From Polymorphum gilvum SL003B-26A1 (GTDB lineage Bacteria > Pseudomonadota > Alphaproteobacteria > Rhizobiales > Stappiaceae): DNA of 64,000 nt. Each line of letters starts with the position of its first letter. Positions within the stretch are counted from its first letter, which is position 1. Under the pieces are notes generated by a model. The model had not been told where the DNA came from and searched no databases. It worked only from the letters and a program-made list of their open reading frames with translations. Made by a program: the position numbers and the translations under genes. This document shows positions 41,840-51,500 of this stretch, piece after piece. The stretch spans positions 4,293,001-4,357,000 of the forward strand of contig NC_015259.1 of the NCBI RefSeq assembly GCF_000192745.1, read 5' to 3'.

Positions 41840-41870
41840 AAGAAATGGCCCCGCCGGTGAGAGCGGGGCC
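41840..41870 (-). terminator. Intrinsic terminator after the ferric reductase gene
   Basis: An 8-bp perfect stem GGCCCCGC/GCGGGGCC with an eight-base loop lies 55 bp beyond the reductase stop and reads into ATTTCTT on the minus strand. Confidence 0.65.
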
Positions 41871-41924
41871 AAAAGGCGCAGGCGAGAGCCACACGGCTGG
41901 CGTGGCGATGTGACAGGCCCTTTC

Positions 41925-43274
41925 TCAGGCGAATTCGAACTGCTCGAAGCGGACCCGCCGCGGCATCTGGTTCTGTGCCTTCAGGCCCTTGAGGATCCCG
42001 TCCTTCAGGCCGGTCGGGCCGCAGAACCACAGATCTGCATCCTTGACCGCGAACGGCGCCGCGCTGATCAGGCGCTCGGCCGTGAGTCGGCCATCGCGCG
42101 TCGTGACGACCACCTCGAAACTGAACCTCGGGTTGCGGGCGGCCGCAGCGCGCAGCGTCTCCACCCCGATCGCTTCCTCCTGTGTCCGGACGCAATGGAC
42201 GAGGTGAATGTCGCGCCTCTCCGCCTCGGTCAGGCTTTCCGCCCAGGCGAGGAAGGGCGTGATGCCGATGCCGCCGGCGAGCCAGATCTGGCGCGCACCG
42301 CCCTTGCGGAAGTCGAACCGCCCATATGGGCCCTCGACCTGTACGCGCGTCCCGGTCCGCAAGGTCGCGGGAAGACTCCGCGTCCAGCCGCCCAGCGCCC
42401 GGATGGAGAACGTCAGGGCGCCGTCAGGACGCGGGGCGCTGGCGATCGTGAAAGGGTGCGGCTCGGACAGTCCAGCCTCCGGCGCGCGAACAAAGGCAAA
42501 TTGCCCCGGCCGCCACCGCATGGCCCGACCCATGGGGCTGAGCGTCAGCGTGGTGGTGTCGCCGGTCTGGCTGATCTCGCTGACGGTGAACTCCCGACGC
42601 CGCAGCTGCGGGGCGACCAGCTCGGTGAAGATCCACGCAGCGACTCCGGCGATGCCGAATGTGTTGAGAAGCATCGAGAGCGATGGATCTACCCCCGTCG
42701 GCATGTCGACGAAGAACTGGTGAAAGACCACGATGGCAAACAGGGCTCCCATGAAACGATGGCTGAAGCGCCAGATCTGATAGGGGATTTCCAGCCCGAT
42801 GAAGGGCAGCCGCCGGAACCAGCTGACAGCAATCAGCGCGAGAAGCGCGTTGAAGGCGAACTCGCCCGCCTCCGCACCCAGTTCACCAAGGCCGGTTTCA
42901 CGAACCGTCCGCTCGAAGTCCGGCTCGATCTGCTGATGCAGGATCATCAGGACCATCGCGGAGATGCCCAGCCATTTGTGGACCCGGTACATGCGGTCGA
43001 GTCCGCCGAACAATAGCTCCACCAGAGGCGGCCGTGCGGCGAGGATCAGGGTCTGCGCCATTGCGACAACCGCCGCGGCCCCAACTGCAATGCCGAGCGC
43101 CGCATCCGCACCATAGGGCGCATAGGTGTTGAACCCGAGCAGCGCCGCCAGCAGGCATGGCAGCGCTACCAGCAACGGGCCCATCAAGGGCAGAGGCGAT
43201 ATGACGGGAAGCCGGGGCGGTGTCGGAAAGCCGGGCGCCGGGACATCACCGGCGCGATGCACTGCATCAGTCAT
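41925..43274 (-). CDS. Ferric reductase-like transmembrane flavoprotein
   Basis: The 449-residue protein has six membrane segments in its N-terminal half with paired His ligands for haem (HKWLGISAMVLMILHQQ, HRFMGALFAIVVFHQFF). An FAD-binding domain (GQFAFVRAP, EPHPFTIASAP) and an NAD(P)-binding domain (LAGGIGITPFLAWAE, WFCGPTGLKDGILKG) follow. It resembles ferric reductase/NADPH oxidase-type proteins that move electrons outward across the membrane. Its start overlaps the PepSY gene by 8 bp. Confidence 0.92.
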   Translation of the reverse strand: MTDAVHRAGDVPAPGFPTPPRLPVISPLPLMGPLLVALPCLLAALLGFNTYAPYGADAALGIAVGAAAVVAMAQTLILAARPPLVELLFGGLDRMYRVHKWLGISAMVLMILHQQIEPDFERTVRETGLGELGAEAGEFAFNALLALIAVSWFRRLPFIGLEIPYQIWRFSHRFMGALFAIVVFHQFFVDMPTGVDPSLSMLLNTFGIAGVAAWIFTELVAPQLRRREFTVSEISQTGDTTTLTLSPMGRAMRWRPGQFAFVRAPEAGLSEPHPFTIASAPRPDGALTFSIRALGGWTRSLPATLRTGTRVQVEGPYGRFDFRKGGARQIWLAGGIGITPFLAWAESLTEAERRDIHLVHCVRTQEEAIGVETLRAAAARNPRFSFEVVVTTRDGRLTAERLISAAPFAVKDADLWFCGPTGLKDGILKGLKAQNQMPRRVRFEQFEFA

Positions 43275-43584
43275 CGTCGCCTCCCTCTCGGTTCCGGTCG
43301 CGCCGATCGCCCTCGTCGTCCTCGTATTCGATCTCGATCACCTCCAGCGTGGCCGGGTGGACCGTCACCTCGATCGCGCGCCCTTCGGCATCCCTGCCGT
43401 CGATCTCGTAGCAGCCGTCGTCGATCTTGATGCGGCGCACCGTCCAGCCGTTGCCCTCGGCCAGCCGGGCGACGGCGTCGCGCGGCTGCCAATCGGCCAT
43501 CGGCACGAAGCAGTCGTCGTCCGCCAGTGCGACGCCGGCCGGGAAGACGGCGAGAAAGCCAAGAATTGTCAATGTCTTCTTCAT
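43267..43584 (-). CDS. Exported PepSY-domain protein
   Basis: The 105-residue protein has a signal peptide (MKKTLTILGFLAVFPAGVALA, cleaved before DDD) and a PepSY domain: VARLAEGNGWTVRRIKIDDG, CYEIDGRDAEGRAIEVTVHP, then TLEVIEIEYED. Its acidic tail ends in GGDDD. PepSY proteins of this size are often periplasmic partners of reductases or sensor kinases. It leads the two-gene operon with the ferric reductase, divergent from the response regulator. Confidence 0.88.
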   Translation of the reverse strand: MKKTLTILGFLAVFPAGVALADDDCFVPMADWQPRDAVARLAEGNGWTVRRIKIDDGCYEIDGRDAEGRAIEVTVHPATLEVIEIEYEDDEGDRRDRNREGGDDD

Positions 43585-43635
43585 GGGCCAAACTCCTCGT
43601 CGCTCGCCTCTTGATGCACTTCATGCGCGGCGAAG

Positions 43636-43685
43636 CTGACGGCAGCCTGAAGGGGCTCGGCCCATCGGCTTCAGCTTCGCGTCAG
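43636..43685. promoter_or_regulatory. Regulator boxes in the divergent PepSY/response regulator promoter
   Basis: CTGACGGCAGCCTGAAG (43636-43652) and CTTCAGCTTCGCGTCAG (43669-43685) form an imperfect inverted pair, 13 of 17 matching. The first is the complement of the 41822-41838 box with one mismatch. Placement between divergent genes suggests binding by the response regulator to control both directions. Confidence 0.65.
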
Positions 43686-43729
43686 TCAGACGGATCATGG
43701 AGGGTCATCGGGACAGGACGGGGACGACC

Positions 43730-44389
43730 ATGCGCATACTGCTGATCGAGGACGACACGACACTCGGCGCGGCCGTGCGCGACCAGATCGCAGCCGATGG
43801 CCAGTCGGTGGACTGGGTCACGCGGCTCGATGCGGCACGCGACGCGATCGGTTCAACCTCCTACGACCTTATCCTGCTCGACCTCATGCTGCCGGATGGG
43901 CGCGGCATCACCTTCCTCAAGGGCCTGCGCGCGAGGGGCGACGTGACCCCAGTCATCATTCTGACCGCGCTCGACCAGGTGTCGGACAGAATCGAGGGGC
44001 TGAACGCGGGCGCTGACGACTACCTCGTGAAGCCCTTCGACCTCGCGGAACTGTCGGCCCGGATCGGCTCGGTCGCCCGACGCTACAGCGGTAACCCGAA
44101 CCCGATCCTGACCCACGGGGCGCTGGACATCGACCTCGCCGCGCGCAGCGTGCATCGCGATGGCAGGCCGGTGCCGCTGACGGCGCGGGAATGGGCGCTG
44201 TTCGAGGCCTTCCTCGCGCGCCCGGGGCAGCTTCTGTCCAAGGCGCAGCTGGAGGAGAAGCTCTACGCCTTCGACGCCGAGGTGGAGAGCAACACCATCG
44301 AGGTGCATGTCAGCCGCCTGCGCAAGAAGCTTGGGACTTCGGTCATCGAGACCGAGCGCGGCATGGGCTACAGGCTCGGCCGTCCATGA
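43730..44389 (+). CDS. OmpR/PhoB-family response regulator
   Basis: The 219-residue protein has a receiver domain with acidic pocket EDD (residues 7-9), phospho-acceptor D51 (LILLDLMLPD) and VKPFD Lys near residue 100. A winged-helix output domain (PVPLTAREWALFEAFLARPG, NTIEVHVSRLRKKLG, ETERGMGYRL) follows. The ATG at 43730 gives the normal start; upstream codons overlap the regulator boxes. It overlaps the kinase gene as ATGA, so the two are cotranslated. Confidence 0.93.
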   Translation: MRILLIEDDTTLGAAVRDQIAADGQSVDWVTRLDAARDAIGSTSYDLILLDLMLPDGRGITFLKGLRARGDVTPVIILTALDQVSDRIEGLNAGADDYLVKPFDLAELSARIGSVARRYSGNPNPILTHGALDIDLAARSVHRDGRPVPLTAREWALFEAFLARPGQLLSKAQLEEKLYAFDAEVESNTIEVHVSRLRKKLGTSVIETERGMGYRLGRP

Positions 44390-45744
44390 AATGGCCCGCG
44401 AGCCTTCAGGGCCGACTCGGCCTGTCGCTTGGCCTCGCGCTGACGGTGCTGTGGCTGCTGGCTGCGACGGTGACGGCCGTGATCGTGCGGGGCGAGTTGG
44501 AAGAGGTCTTCGACAGCGCGCTGCGCGAAACGGCGGAGCGGATCCTGCCGCTGGCTGTGACCGATATTGTCGGGAGGGAAGATCAGGGAGTGACGCAACG
44601 GCTTGCGCCCATCCGGGAGCATGACGAGCTCTTCACCTACATCGTCCGCGATGGCGAGGGACGCATCCTGCTGCAATCTCATGCGGCCGACCCTGCCGTG
44701 TTCCCGCCTTGGGACGGTCCGGGGTTTCGGCAGACCGCCACCCACCGGCTCTACAGCGACGCGGCGCTTCAGGACACGATCCGGATCACCGTGGCCGAGC
44801 CGCTGGCCCATCGCGCGTCGGTCGCGCGGGAGATCCGGATGGGCCTGGGCCTGCCGCTGCTGGTCGTCCTGCCGGTCGCGCTTGTGGCCATCATCCTGGC
44901 GGTCCGCTTCAGCCTCGATCCCCTGCGCCGGTTTCGGTCGCGGCTCGAGGCGCGCGGCGCCCGCGACCTGTCGGAGGTTCCCGCCGAAGGACTGCCGACG
45001 GAGATCGGCCCGCTGGCCGAAACCCTGAACAGCCTTCTGGCCAGACTTCGTGAGGCGTTCGAGGCCGAACGCAGCTTCGCCGCCAACGCCGCTCACGAGT
45101 TGCGGACACCGCTGGCGGGCGCCATCGCGCAGGCGCAGCGGCTTCGCTCCGAGACGAGCGAGCCCGTTACCGAAGCGCGCGCCGCGGAGATCGAGGCGAC
45201 GCTCAAGCGCCTGACCCGGCTTTCCGAACGCCTCATGCAGCTTGCGCGGGCCGAAGGCGGGCGGCTGCGGATGGACCGGAGCGGGGACCTGAGGGCGGTC
45301 GCCCGCGTGGTGGTGGACGATCTTGAGCGCGCCAGCACGAAGGACCGCATCGCGCTGACGCTGCCGAGTACAGCCGTCATGTCCGACATCGATCCCGACG
45401 CCTTCGCCATCCTGTGCCGCAACCTCGTGGAAAACGCGCTCCGGCACGGAGCCGAGAATACGACGGTCCAGGTTGCGTTGACCGCCGACGGACTGCTTTC
45501 CGTCGCGAACGACGGGCCGGTCCTGCCACTCAACACTCTCGACCGCCTGACGGCGCGCTTCGAACGGGCGAACGCGAGTGCCGACGGCAGCGGGCTCGGG
45601 CTCGCCATCGTCGCCGCCATTGCGGACCGGATCGGTAGCTCGCTCGTTCTGGAGTCGCCGCGTCCGGGTGCATCTTCCGGTTTCCAGGCGTCGCTCAGGT
45701 TGCCGACCGATGGCCAGGACCCTCCTGCGAGGCGCGACGCGTAG
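44386..45744 (+). CDS. Two-component sensor histidine kinase
   Basis: The 452-residue kinase has two membrane segments (about 13-34 and 152-174) framing a periplasmic sensor of about 115 residues, a HAMP-like linker, the H-box FAANAAHELRTPLAG with H237, and an ATPase domain with NLVENALRHGA and GSGLGLAIVAAIADRIG. It resembles QseC/CusS-like kinases. Its neighbours suggest it senses metal or redox state of the envelope. Its stop lies 21 bp from the stop of the convergent prophage spanin gene. Confidence 0.92.
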   Translation: MKWPASLQGRLGLSLGLALTVLWLLAATVTAVIVRGELEEVFDSALRETAERILPLAVTDIVGREDQGVTQRLAPIREHDELFTYIVRDGEGRILLQSHAADPAVFPPWDGPGFRQTATHRLYSDAALQDTIRITVAEPLAHRASVAREIRMGLGLPLLVVLPVALVAIILAVRFSLDPLRRFRSRLEARGARDLSEVPAEGLPTEIGPLAETLNSLLARLREAFEAERSFAANAAHELRTPLAGAIAQAQRLRSETSEPVTEARAAEIEATLKRLTRLSERLMQLARAEGGRLRMDRSGDLRAVARVVVDDLERASTKDRIALTLPSTAVMSDIDPDAFAILCRNLVENALRHGAENTTVQVALTADGLLSVANDGPVLPLNTLDRLTARFERANASADGSGLGLAIVAAIADRIGSSLVLESPRPGASSGFQASLRLPTDGQDPPARRDA

Positions 45745-45765
45745 TTGGAGGCAGGCGCCGAAACA

Positions 45766-46014
45766 TCAACACACCCGCGCCTGCTCCCGCATAACAGCGT
45801 AGTCACTCAGCATTTCAGCGATCGCCGAGTTCTCCGGCAACAAAGCCAGCTCGTCTGCTGCCTGCGCCTGGAACTCCCGGCTGTACTCGACGACCGGCGG
45901 ACACGCCCCTGGCCCACCGCCGTCAGAAGCGCCCGTCGCGCATCCGCTCAGCCAAATCATTGCGAGAAGCAGGGCGACACGCCGCCGCTTCGAGCATCCG
46001 CCTTTGTACGTCAT
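45766..46014 (-). CDS. Outer-membrane spanin subunit (Rz1-like lipoprotein)
   Basis: The 82-residue protein has a lipoprotein signal (RVALLLAMIWLSGC, lipobox LSGC) and a short mature part with CPPVVEYSREFQAQAADELA. It overlaps the i-spanin frame by about 90 bp in another frame, the classic Rz/Rz1 layout. Together they would fuse inner and outer membranes at lysis. ATG 46014 is chosen over an upstream TTG. Confidence 0.85.
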   Translation of the reverse strand: MTYKGGCSKRRRVALLLAMIWLSGCATGASDGGGPGACPPVVEYSREFQAQAADELALLPENSAIAEMLSDYAVMREQARVC

Positions 46015-46180
46015 GAGCCCTCTCAATGGTCTCGAGCTGTTCGGCCAGCCGGCCGGCGCGCTCGCCGGAGCGGCGCAGAGCCAGCAGGAACAGAAGGATT
46101 GCGATGGCAGTGATGACGTAGCGGATCGCCGTGCGCGTCCATGCCGATCCAGCGAGCGTGGCGAAGAGCCCGCAGATCAC
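45923..46180 (-). CDS. Inner-membrane spanin subunit (Rz-like)
   Basis: The 85-residue product has one N-terminal membrane segment (IRYVITAIAILLFLLAL) followed by a charged helical periplasmic part (GERAGRLAEQLETIERAHDV). The GTG start shares a GTGA junction with the M15 endolysin stop. Its 3' part overlaps the lipoprotein gene, identifying it as the Rz partner. Confidence 0.8.
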   Translation of the reverse strand: MICGLFATLAGSAWTRTAIRYVITAIAILLFLLALRRSGERAGRLAEQLETIERAHDVQRRMLEAAACRPASRNDLAERMRDGRF

Positions 46181-46851
46181 CGCCGCCCCCGGCGCCAGTC
46201 ATCGAGGCGGGCGTAGATCGTGACTGCGATGCCCCCGAGCGCGACGGCGATGAACACCCAGCGGAGCGTATCGAGATACGGCACCAGCGGCAGGATGGCG
46301 GTCTGGGTCTCGGCCAGGACGCTCTGCGCGATCTCGACCCCGGCTGCGCCCAGCGTCGCCACGCCAGCCGCGCCACCGCCCTTCATGGTGCGGCTGTCGG
46401 CCAAAACCTCGCGCGCTGGTGGCGTTTCTTCGGCGAAGGCAGTCGCCCGAACCGGGAACCGCTCGCCCCACTGCCGCGCGGGCCCGAGATCGACATGGAT
46501 GAACCCCGATCGCGGGTAGAAGCCGAAGCCGAGGAATCCGACCTCGCGCGCCGCAGCCTCGAAGGCCACCGGATCGTGGTTCGCCATGGCGATGTCGAAG
46601 GCGGCGCCGTCGAGATGCTTCGACCGGCCCGCGCCCCCCACGGCACGGTTGTGCTCTGGGCTGCGGTAGGCGGAGCGGACGATCAGCGGCTTGCCCAGCC
46701 GGTCGCGCAGCGCCTGCAGCTTGTCGAGCGCCTCATCGTGGATGCGCAAGCTACCGCTGCCGCGGCAGGCGATCTCCGCAGGCGAGAAGTTCTTCCAACG
46801 CCAGCGGGCGGTCGGCACGTCGCGCCAGTGGTTGAAGGGGGTGGTCGTCAT
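46177..46851 (-). CDS. M15-type peptidase endolysin with C-terminal membrane segment
   Basis: The 224-residue protein has a D-Ala peptidase domain with zinc-binding motifs SKHLDGAAFDIAM (H..D) and FIHVDLG (HxD), preceded by IVRSAYRSPEHNRAVGG. It cuts peptide cross-links of peptidoglycan. A helix and a membrane segment (about 190-212) follow, so the enzyme may be anchored. It precedes the spanins in a compact lysis cassette. Confidence 0.88.
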   Translation of the reverse strand: MTTTPFNHWRDVPTARWRWKNFSPAEIACRGSGSLRIHDEALDKLQALRDRLGKPLIVRSAYRSPEHNRAVGGAGRSKHLDGAAFDIAMANHDPVAFEAAAREVGFLGFGFYPRSGFIHVDLGPARQWGERFPVRATAFAEETPPAREVLADSRTMKGGGAAGVATLGAAGVEIAQSVLAETQTAILPLVPYLDTLRWVFIAVALGGIAVTIYARLDDWRRGRR

Positions 46852-46868
46852 GGCTGGTCTCCGCACAT

Positions 46869-46892
46869 AAAAAAACTCGCCGAACGGCGGGT
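46869..46892 (-). terminator. Intrinsic terminator between DUF6127 and endolysin genes
   Basis: On the minus strand a seven-base-pair stem with one mismatch (ACCCGCC/GGCGAGT, loop GTTC) is followed by seven T residues. It may limit or separate expression of the lysis cassette from the tail genes. Confidence 0.6.
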
Positions 46893-46919
46893 CGGTGGGT
46901 TGAGGATCGGAAGCGCCGG

Positions 46920-47210
46920 TCAGGGACCGTTGCCAAACAGTCTCAGCTTGATGGCAATGCCGGCCATGAGGGCGAGCAGGACGCCGGTGGTGATGATGCG
47001 AACGGCGGTCTGCACGGCCGTCTGCCTGGCCAGCCGAAACCCGGCCAGCAGCGATCGCAGATCGCGGATGTCCTCGGCCGCCTCCGTCCCGTCGAGCCCA
47101 ACCTCATGCAGGGCACGGCGGGCGCCGGCTTCGGCGGCGCGTTCGAGCAGCGCCTCGAACTCGTCGCTCGGCAGACTGACCAGCCTGCCGCTGTCGCGTT
47201 TCTGTTCCAT
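46920..47210 (-). CDS. DUF6127 family membrane-associated phage protein
   Basis: The 96-residue protein begins MEQKRDSGRLVSLPSDEFEALLERA and ends with a membrane segment (VRIITTGVLLALMAGIAI). It is typical of DUF6127, a small gene near fibre and lysis genes in alphaproteobacterial phages. The topology allows a holin-like role, which is unproven. Confidence 0.75.
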   Translation of the reverse strand: MEQKRDSGRLVSLPSDEFEALLERAAEAGARRALHEVGLDGTEAAEDIRDLRSLLAGFRLARQTAVQTAVRIITTGVLLALMAGIAIKLRLFGNGP

Positions 47211-47233
47211 CGTCGTGGTTCTCAAACTGTCGA

Positions 47234-48514
47234 TCAGATCACCAGCGTCCCGGCGAGCGTGATCGCGATGTCGGCGAGCGTGGCGTCGGGGCTCGCGGGC
47301 GCGATCACCTCGAGGAGGTCGCCCGGTTCGAGGGCGGTCTCGCTCACGGCGATGAAGACGGCGATGGAGGCGCTCGCCGCGAAGCGGATGGTGCCGATGC
47401 TCGTGCCGTTGCGCTGGACATCGAGGTCCGTCTCTGCGGTGGCCGCGACCCCAGCCGTGCCCTGGCTGCCAGCAAGATCGACCTTGAGCCGCGAGCGCCG
47501 GGCCACGACCGTGCGCAGCAGCACCTCCGAGGCGGCGGTCGCGCCCGCCTTAGCGAAGGCGAAGTCCGCCGGCGGATCGGCGGCGTCCTCGGTCTCGACC
47601 ACTTCGAGCGCGAGCCAGGTGCGCTCCATGCCCCGGAGCTCGCCTGAGGCGCTGACGAACACCGTAAGCTCGAACCAGTCGCCGGCGACGACCGGGAGGA
47701 CCGCGCTCGCGATGTTCCGCATCTGGTTGCTGTAGCCGCTGTCGCCGCGGACGATGAAGGAGCCGCCACCGATCACGCCGCCGCCGTTCATGCGAATCTC
47801 GACCAGCTGGCTCGTCGGCGAGGTCTGCCACTCGATATTGCCCGTGAGCCGGACCTTGGTTACACCGGCCGGCACGGTAAGCCGCGTCGGCTGGCCGGCG
47901 TCCCAGAGCGCGTCGCTATCGTAGACGGCGCTCTGCCAGGAGATCGGAACATAGGCGCCGGTCGTCGAGACGCTGAAGTTGGTGGTCCGCCGCACCAGCG
48001 CGCCCCGGAAGGGCAGCAGGGCGCGCTGGAAGATGCCGACACCGGCAGCACCCCAGAACACGCCATCGAACTGGAGCACGTCGCTGGCGACGGCGGCACC
48101 GATCGCGACGTCGGTCAGGTCGTTGAGAGCACCGGCGCCGCCGCCGACCCCGAAGAGATCGCTGCCATTGCCCTGCACCAGCACGGTGGCGTCGGGCAGG
48201 ATGATGACCTCCGCGCCCGAACCCGCGTACTTGGCCCGGACCTCCTGGCCGCCGCTGGTCGCGTTCCGGATCGCGAGCCGCCGGTGATTGGCGGGCAGCG
48301 TCAGGACGCGCGCAGCCGTGAGCGTGCCGGTGAGGACGATCAGGCCGTTGCGGTTGGCTTGCGCGCTGGTCAACGTCACGTTGGCGTCAGCCATAGCCAG
48401 TGACAACGCCCGATTCATGGAGTTGTCGAGGGCATCGACCGCGTCGTTGATCGTGACCTCCTTCTGGTTCTGGGCGGCGGCGACATGGGTCACGGCCAGA
48501 TTGGGGCTGGGCAT
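47234..48514 (-). CDS. Tail fibre-like protein
   Basis: The 426-residue product begins MPSPNLAVTHVAAAQNQKEV, with INDAVDALDNSMNRALSLA after it, a common opening of alphaproteobacterial phage fibre proteins. A glycine-rich hinge (GVGGGAGALNDLTDVAIGAA) and a beta-rich receptor-facing part follow. The gene overlaps the J stop as ATGA. It probably decorates the tail tip and binds the host surface. Confidence 0.75.
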   Translation of the reverse strand: MPSPNLAVTHVAAAQNQKEVTINDAVDALDNSMNRALSLAMADANVTLTSAQANRNGLIVLTGTLTAARVLTLPANHRRLAIRNATSGGQEVRAKYAGSGAEVIILPDATVLVQGNGSDLFGVGGGAGALNDLTDVAIGAAVASDVLQFDGVFWGAAGVGIFQRALLPFRGALVRRTTNFSVSTTGAYVPISWQSAVYDSDALWDAGQPTRLTVPAGVTKVRLTGNIEWQTSPTSQLVEIRMNGGGVIGGGSFIVRGDSGYSNQMRNIASAVLPVVAGDWFELTVFVSASGELRGMERTWLALEVVETEDAADPPADFAFAKAGATAASEVLLRTVVARRSRLKVDLAGSQGTAGVAATAETDLDVQRNGTSIGTIRFAASASIAVFIAVSETALEPGDLLEVIAPASPDATLADIAITLAGTLVI

Positions 48515-51500
48515 CAGGTAACCTCCAAGGTGACGGCGCGCGGAAACCCGCGACCCACGACCGCGCTCATTTGATGGACGGCGACCGAAAGTTCCGTGGG
48601 AACAGCGCCGAAATCGGCCAGGATGTCAGCATTGGCGTAGACGGCGCTCGGGCTGGTGGAGGTGAGCGTGCGCTTCACCGCACCGCCGGGACCATCGAGG
48701 ATGTCGACCTCATATGCTTCGCTGGCTTCCCCAAGCGGCACCACGCCGGTCCCATCCTTCAGCTCGCCGCCAATACGCGTGCGACGGATCCAGGAGAGCG
48801 TGATGTTCGCTGGGCTGCCGCTCGTAGTCGCGCGAACGTTCCACGGCGCGTAGGGTCTGAGGTCGCGGCCGCCGTGGCTCTGGACGAGCGTCTCGGCATC
48901 CTCGAACAGCGTGCCGAAGCCGACGGCGCGCCAGGATCGCGGCAGTCCGAGATCGCCGAGCGCCGTGACAAGCGTCTCGACGTCATCAGGATCAAGCAGC
49001 ACGAAGACCTCACCTGCCGCATGGCCATCGACGAAGACGTCCGTGCCGCGTCGGCCGCGCAGCAAGCCGGTGAGCGTGTAGGAGCCATCCGGGTTCAGCG
49101 TGACATCACGGAACTGGATGATCTCGGGCTCGCCATTGGCCTTCAGCACGAGGGCCGCATTGGCGCCATTGACCAGAGCCTCCTGAGTGACGCTCTCCAA
49201 GCGCTCGCCGCCGGTGGTCATGAAGACGGTGAGGCTGTTCTCCTCGTCGGTGCCGAACGGCGAACGAGGCGCGCCCAGAGCATTCGCCGTGGCGCCCCAT
49301 GCGGCTTCGCTGAGGGCCCGCCCGACCTGCGCCCATGCGGAGCCGTCGGCGCTGCGATAGAGGGCAGCGCCCGGCCAGCCGGGACCGCCGAACCCCGCCA
49401 TCAGATAGTAGATCCGCGAGCCCGCACCGCCCGCATCATCGACATCGCGCAGGAGCGGCAGGTCGGGCAGGATAAGCCGCGTGGCGGCGTTCGCGCCCAC
49501 CAGCTGGACGGGTTTGCCGGAACCGCCATCGGCGACGACCGAGGAGACATAGGTGGCGGACGTCTCCGAGACGCCCTTCACCGCGAGCGAGAAATCCGCG
49601 CCCACATCGAGCCGGTTGATCCGCGTCCGGAAGGTCGATCCGGTGGCGAAGGCCACATCCACCACATCGGTCGGATCGAGCCGCAGCCAGTCTGGCGGCA
49701 GTTCGGCTTCGTAGGCGCTGCGCTCGATCCAGGCGCTGTAGAGCGTCTTGGCGGCGATGCGCTTGGCCGTTGTGGCGTCGATGGCGAGCGCGAGCTCGAG
49801 GCTCGCCTGGTTGCGCGAGTGCATGGTGGGGAGCGGCAGCGAGGCCCGCTTCTCGCTCTGCGTGCCTTGCTGATAGTCGGCGTCGCGGTCCATGTAGACG
49901 ACGGCGACGCGCTCGGGCAGCTCGACTTCCTGCGTGCGGCGCTCGCGCCAGCTTTCGCCCGTCTGGCTGTCGAGCGGCACAAGGTATTCGGCCGGGATCG
50001 TGGCGACCGGCGCGCGCCCGCGATTTCGGAAGCGAAGCGTGTCGTCGGTTTCGGCGGCGTCGAAGAAATAGGCCTGCGCCAGCGGCTCGATCGCGCCGCG
50101 CACGGTGGTCTGCCGGCCGATCACATAGCCGGGCACGGATGGCGTGAGCTCGGCGACGTCAATGTCGGCGAGCCCGAGGCCGGCGCGCCCGCAGAGATCG
50201 GCGACGATGGACGACAGCGCCTCACCCTCGCCACCGCCGCGATTGAGGAACAGCCGGGCCCAGCCGCTGCTGCCGCGCACCAGATGGGTGTCGGTGACGG
50301 CGTCGTAGACCTGCGCGCCCTGTTCGCTGACCGCACCCGGCCAGATCTCATTGAGCATGATGGCGCCCGTTGCCGTGTCGAGCTGGACGACGCGCGTCGA
50401 GCGCATCAGCGTCCAGCGCTGGCCCCGCAAGCGGCTCTGACCGAAGAACGGGCCCTCGTAGTTGATCTTGTGCGGGACCGCCGTCTTCCAGACGATGCCG
50501 TTGTCGGCGCGCCACTTGATCGTGTAGATCGTCCCGGCCGAGCCGCCGTTCGACATCGTGATCTGGAAGATGACGCTGTCGTCGGTGGCGTCGTAGGTCA
50601 GTCCGCCGGCATCGCTGTAGAACCCCGTCGCGCCAGCTTCGATCTGCGCAGGCGTGAAGCTCGCCACTTTCTCGAAGGTGACGCCGAGCGACTGGCCGGT
50701 GAGACCGTCATACTGCGCGAAGGCTGAAACCCGGATGCGGTAGAGCCCGAGGCTGGTGTGGTTCAGACTGCTCGATGTCGCGCTCGCCAGAATCCAGCCA
50801 TCGCCATAACCCTCTCCGACGGCGCCGCCGATTGCACCCCGGATGCGGGATTCCGTCACAGTCTGGCCGGCGCCCCAGACGTAGCCCATGCTGTCGGCGC
50901 GCAAGAGCCCGATGTCGTTGAACAGCGATCCGGTCAGCAGGAAATCGACCCGACCGGACGGCCCGTAGGCCGAGATCATTCCCATCCACGTCGTCGTCAC
51001 GAAGCGGGTCGTGGTGTTGGAAAGGCCGGTGCTGGTGAAGCCGAAGCGGCCCACTTCCTTCAGCGCGTTCGGCTCGACACGGATGATCGGCCGCGAGTTG
51101 CCCGAGCCTACCGTCAGGTAGAGGTGACCGTCCTCGCCGCAGAACAGCGTGCTCGGGAAATTGTTGGGCGTGACGGCGGCAACGTCCGTCATTCGCGCCT
51201 GGCGGTCCTCCGCCATGGTGCGCAGATCGAAACGGCGGATGCCGGCGGCTTCGGCGTTGCTGCTCGACGAGACGAAATAGCCGTAGCCGCGCCGCCAATC
51301 GATCGCGAGGTCGCTGATCTGGTAGGACCCGAAATAGCCGCCTTCGCCCGTCGTGATGAAATCCAGCAGCTGATAGGGCTGCTGCGCGGCGCGGCGATAG
51401 GTGATTTCCGCCGTGATGTTTGGGATGCGGTTGCCGAAATCGGCGAGCGCCAGATCCTCGAAGACAATGACGCAGAGCCCGCGATGCGCAGGTGCGCGAC

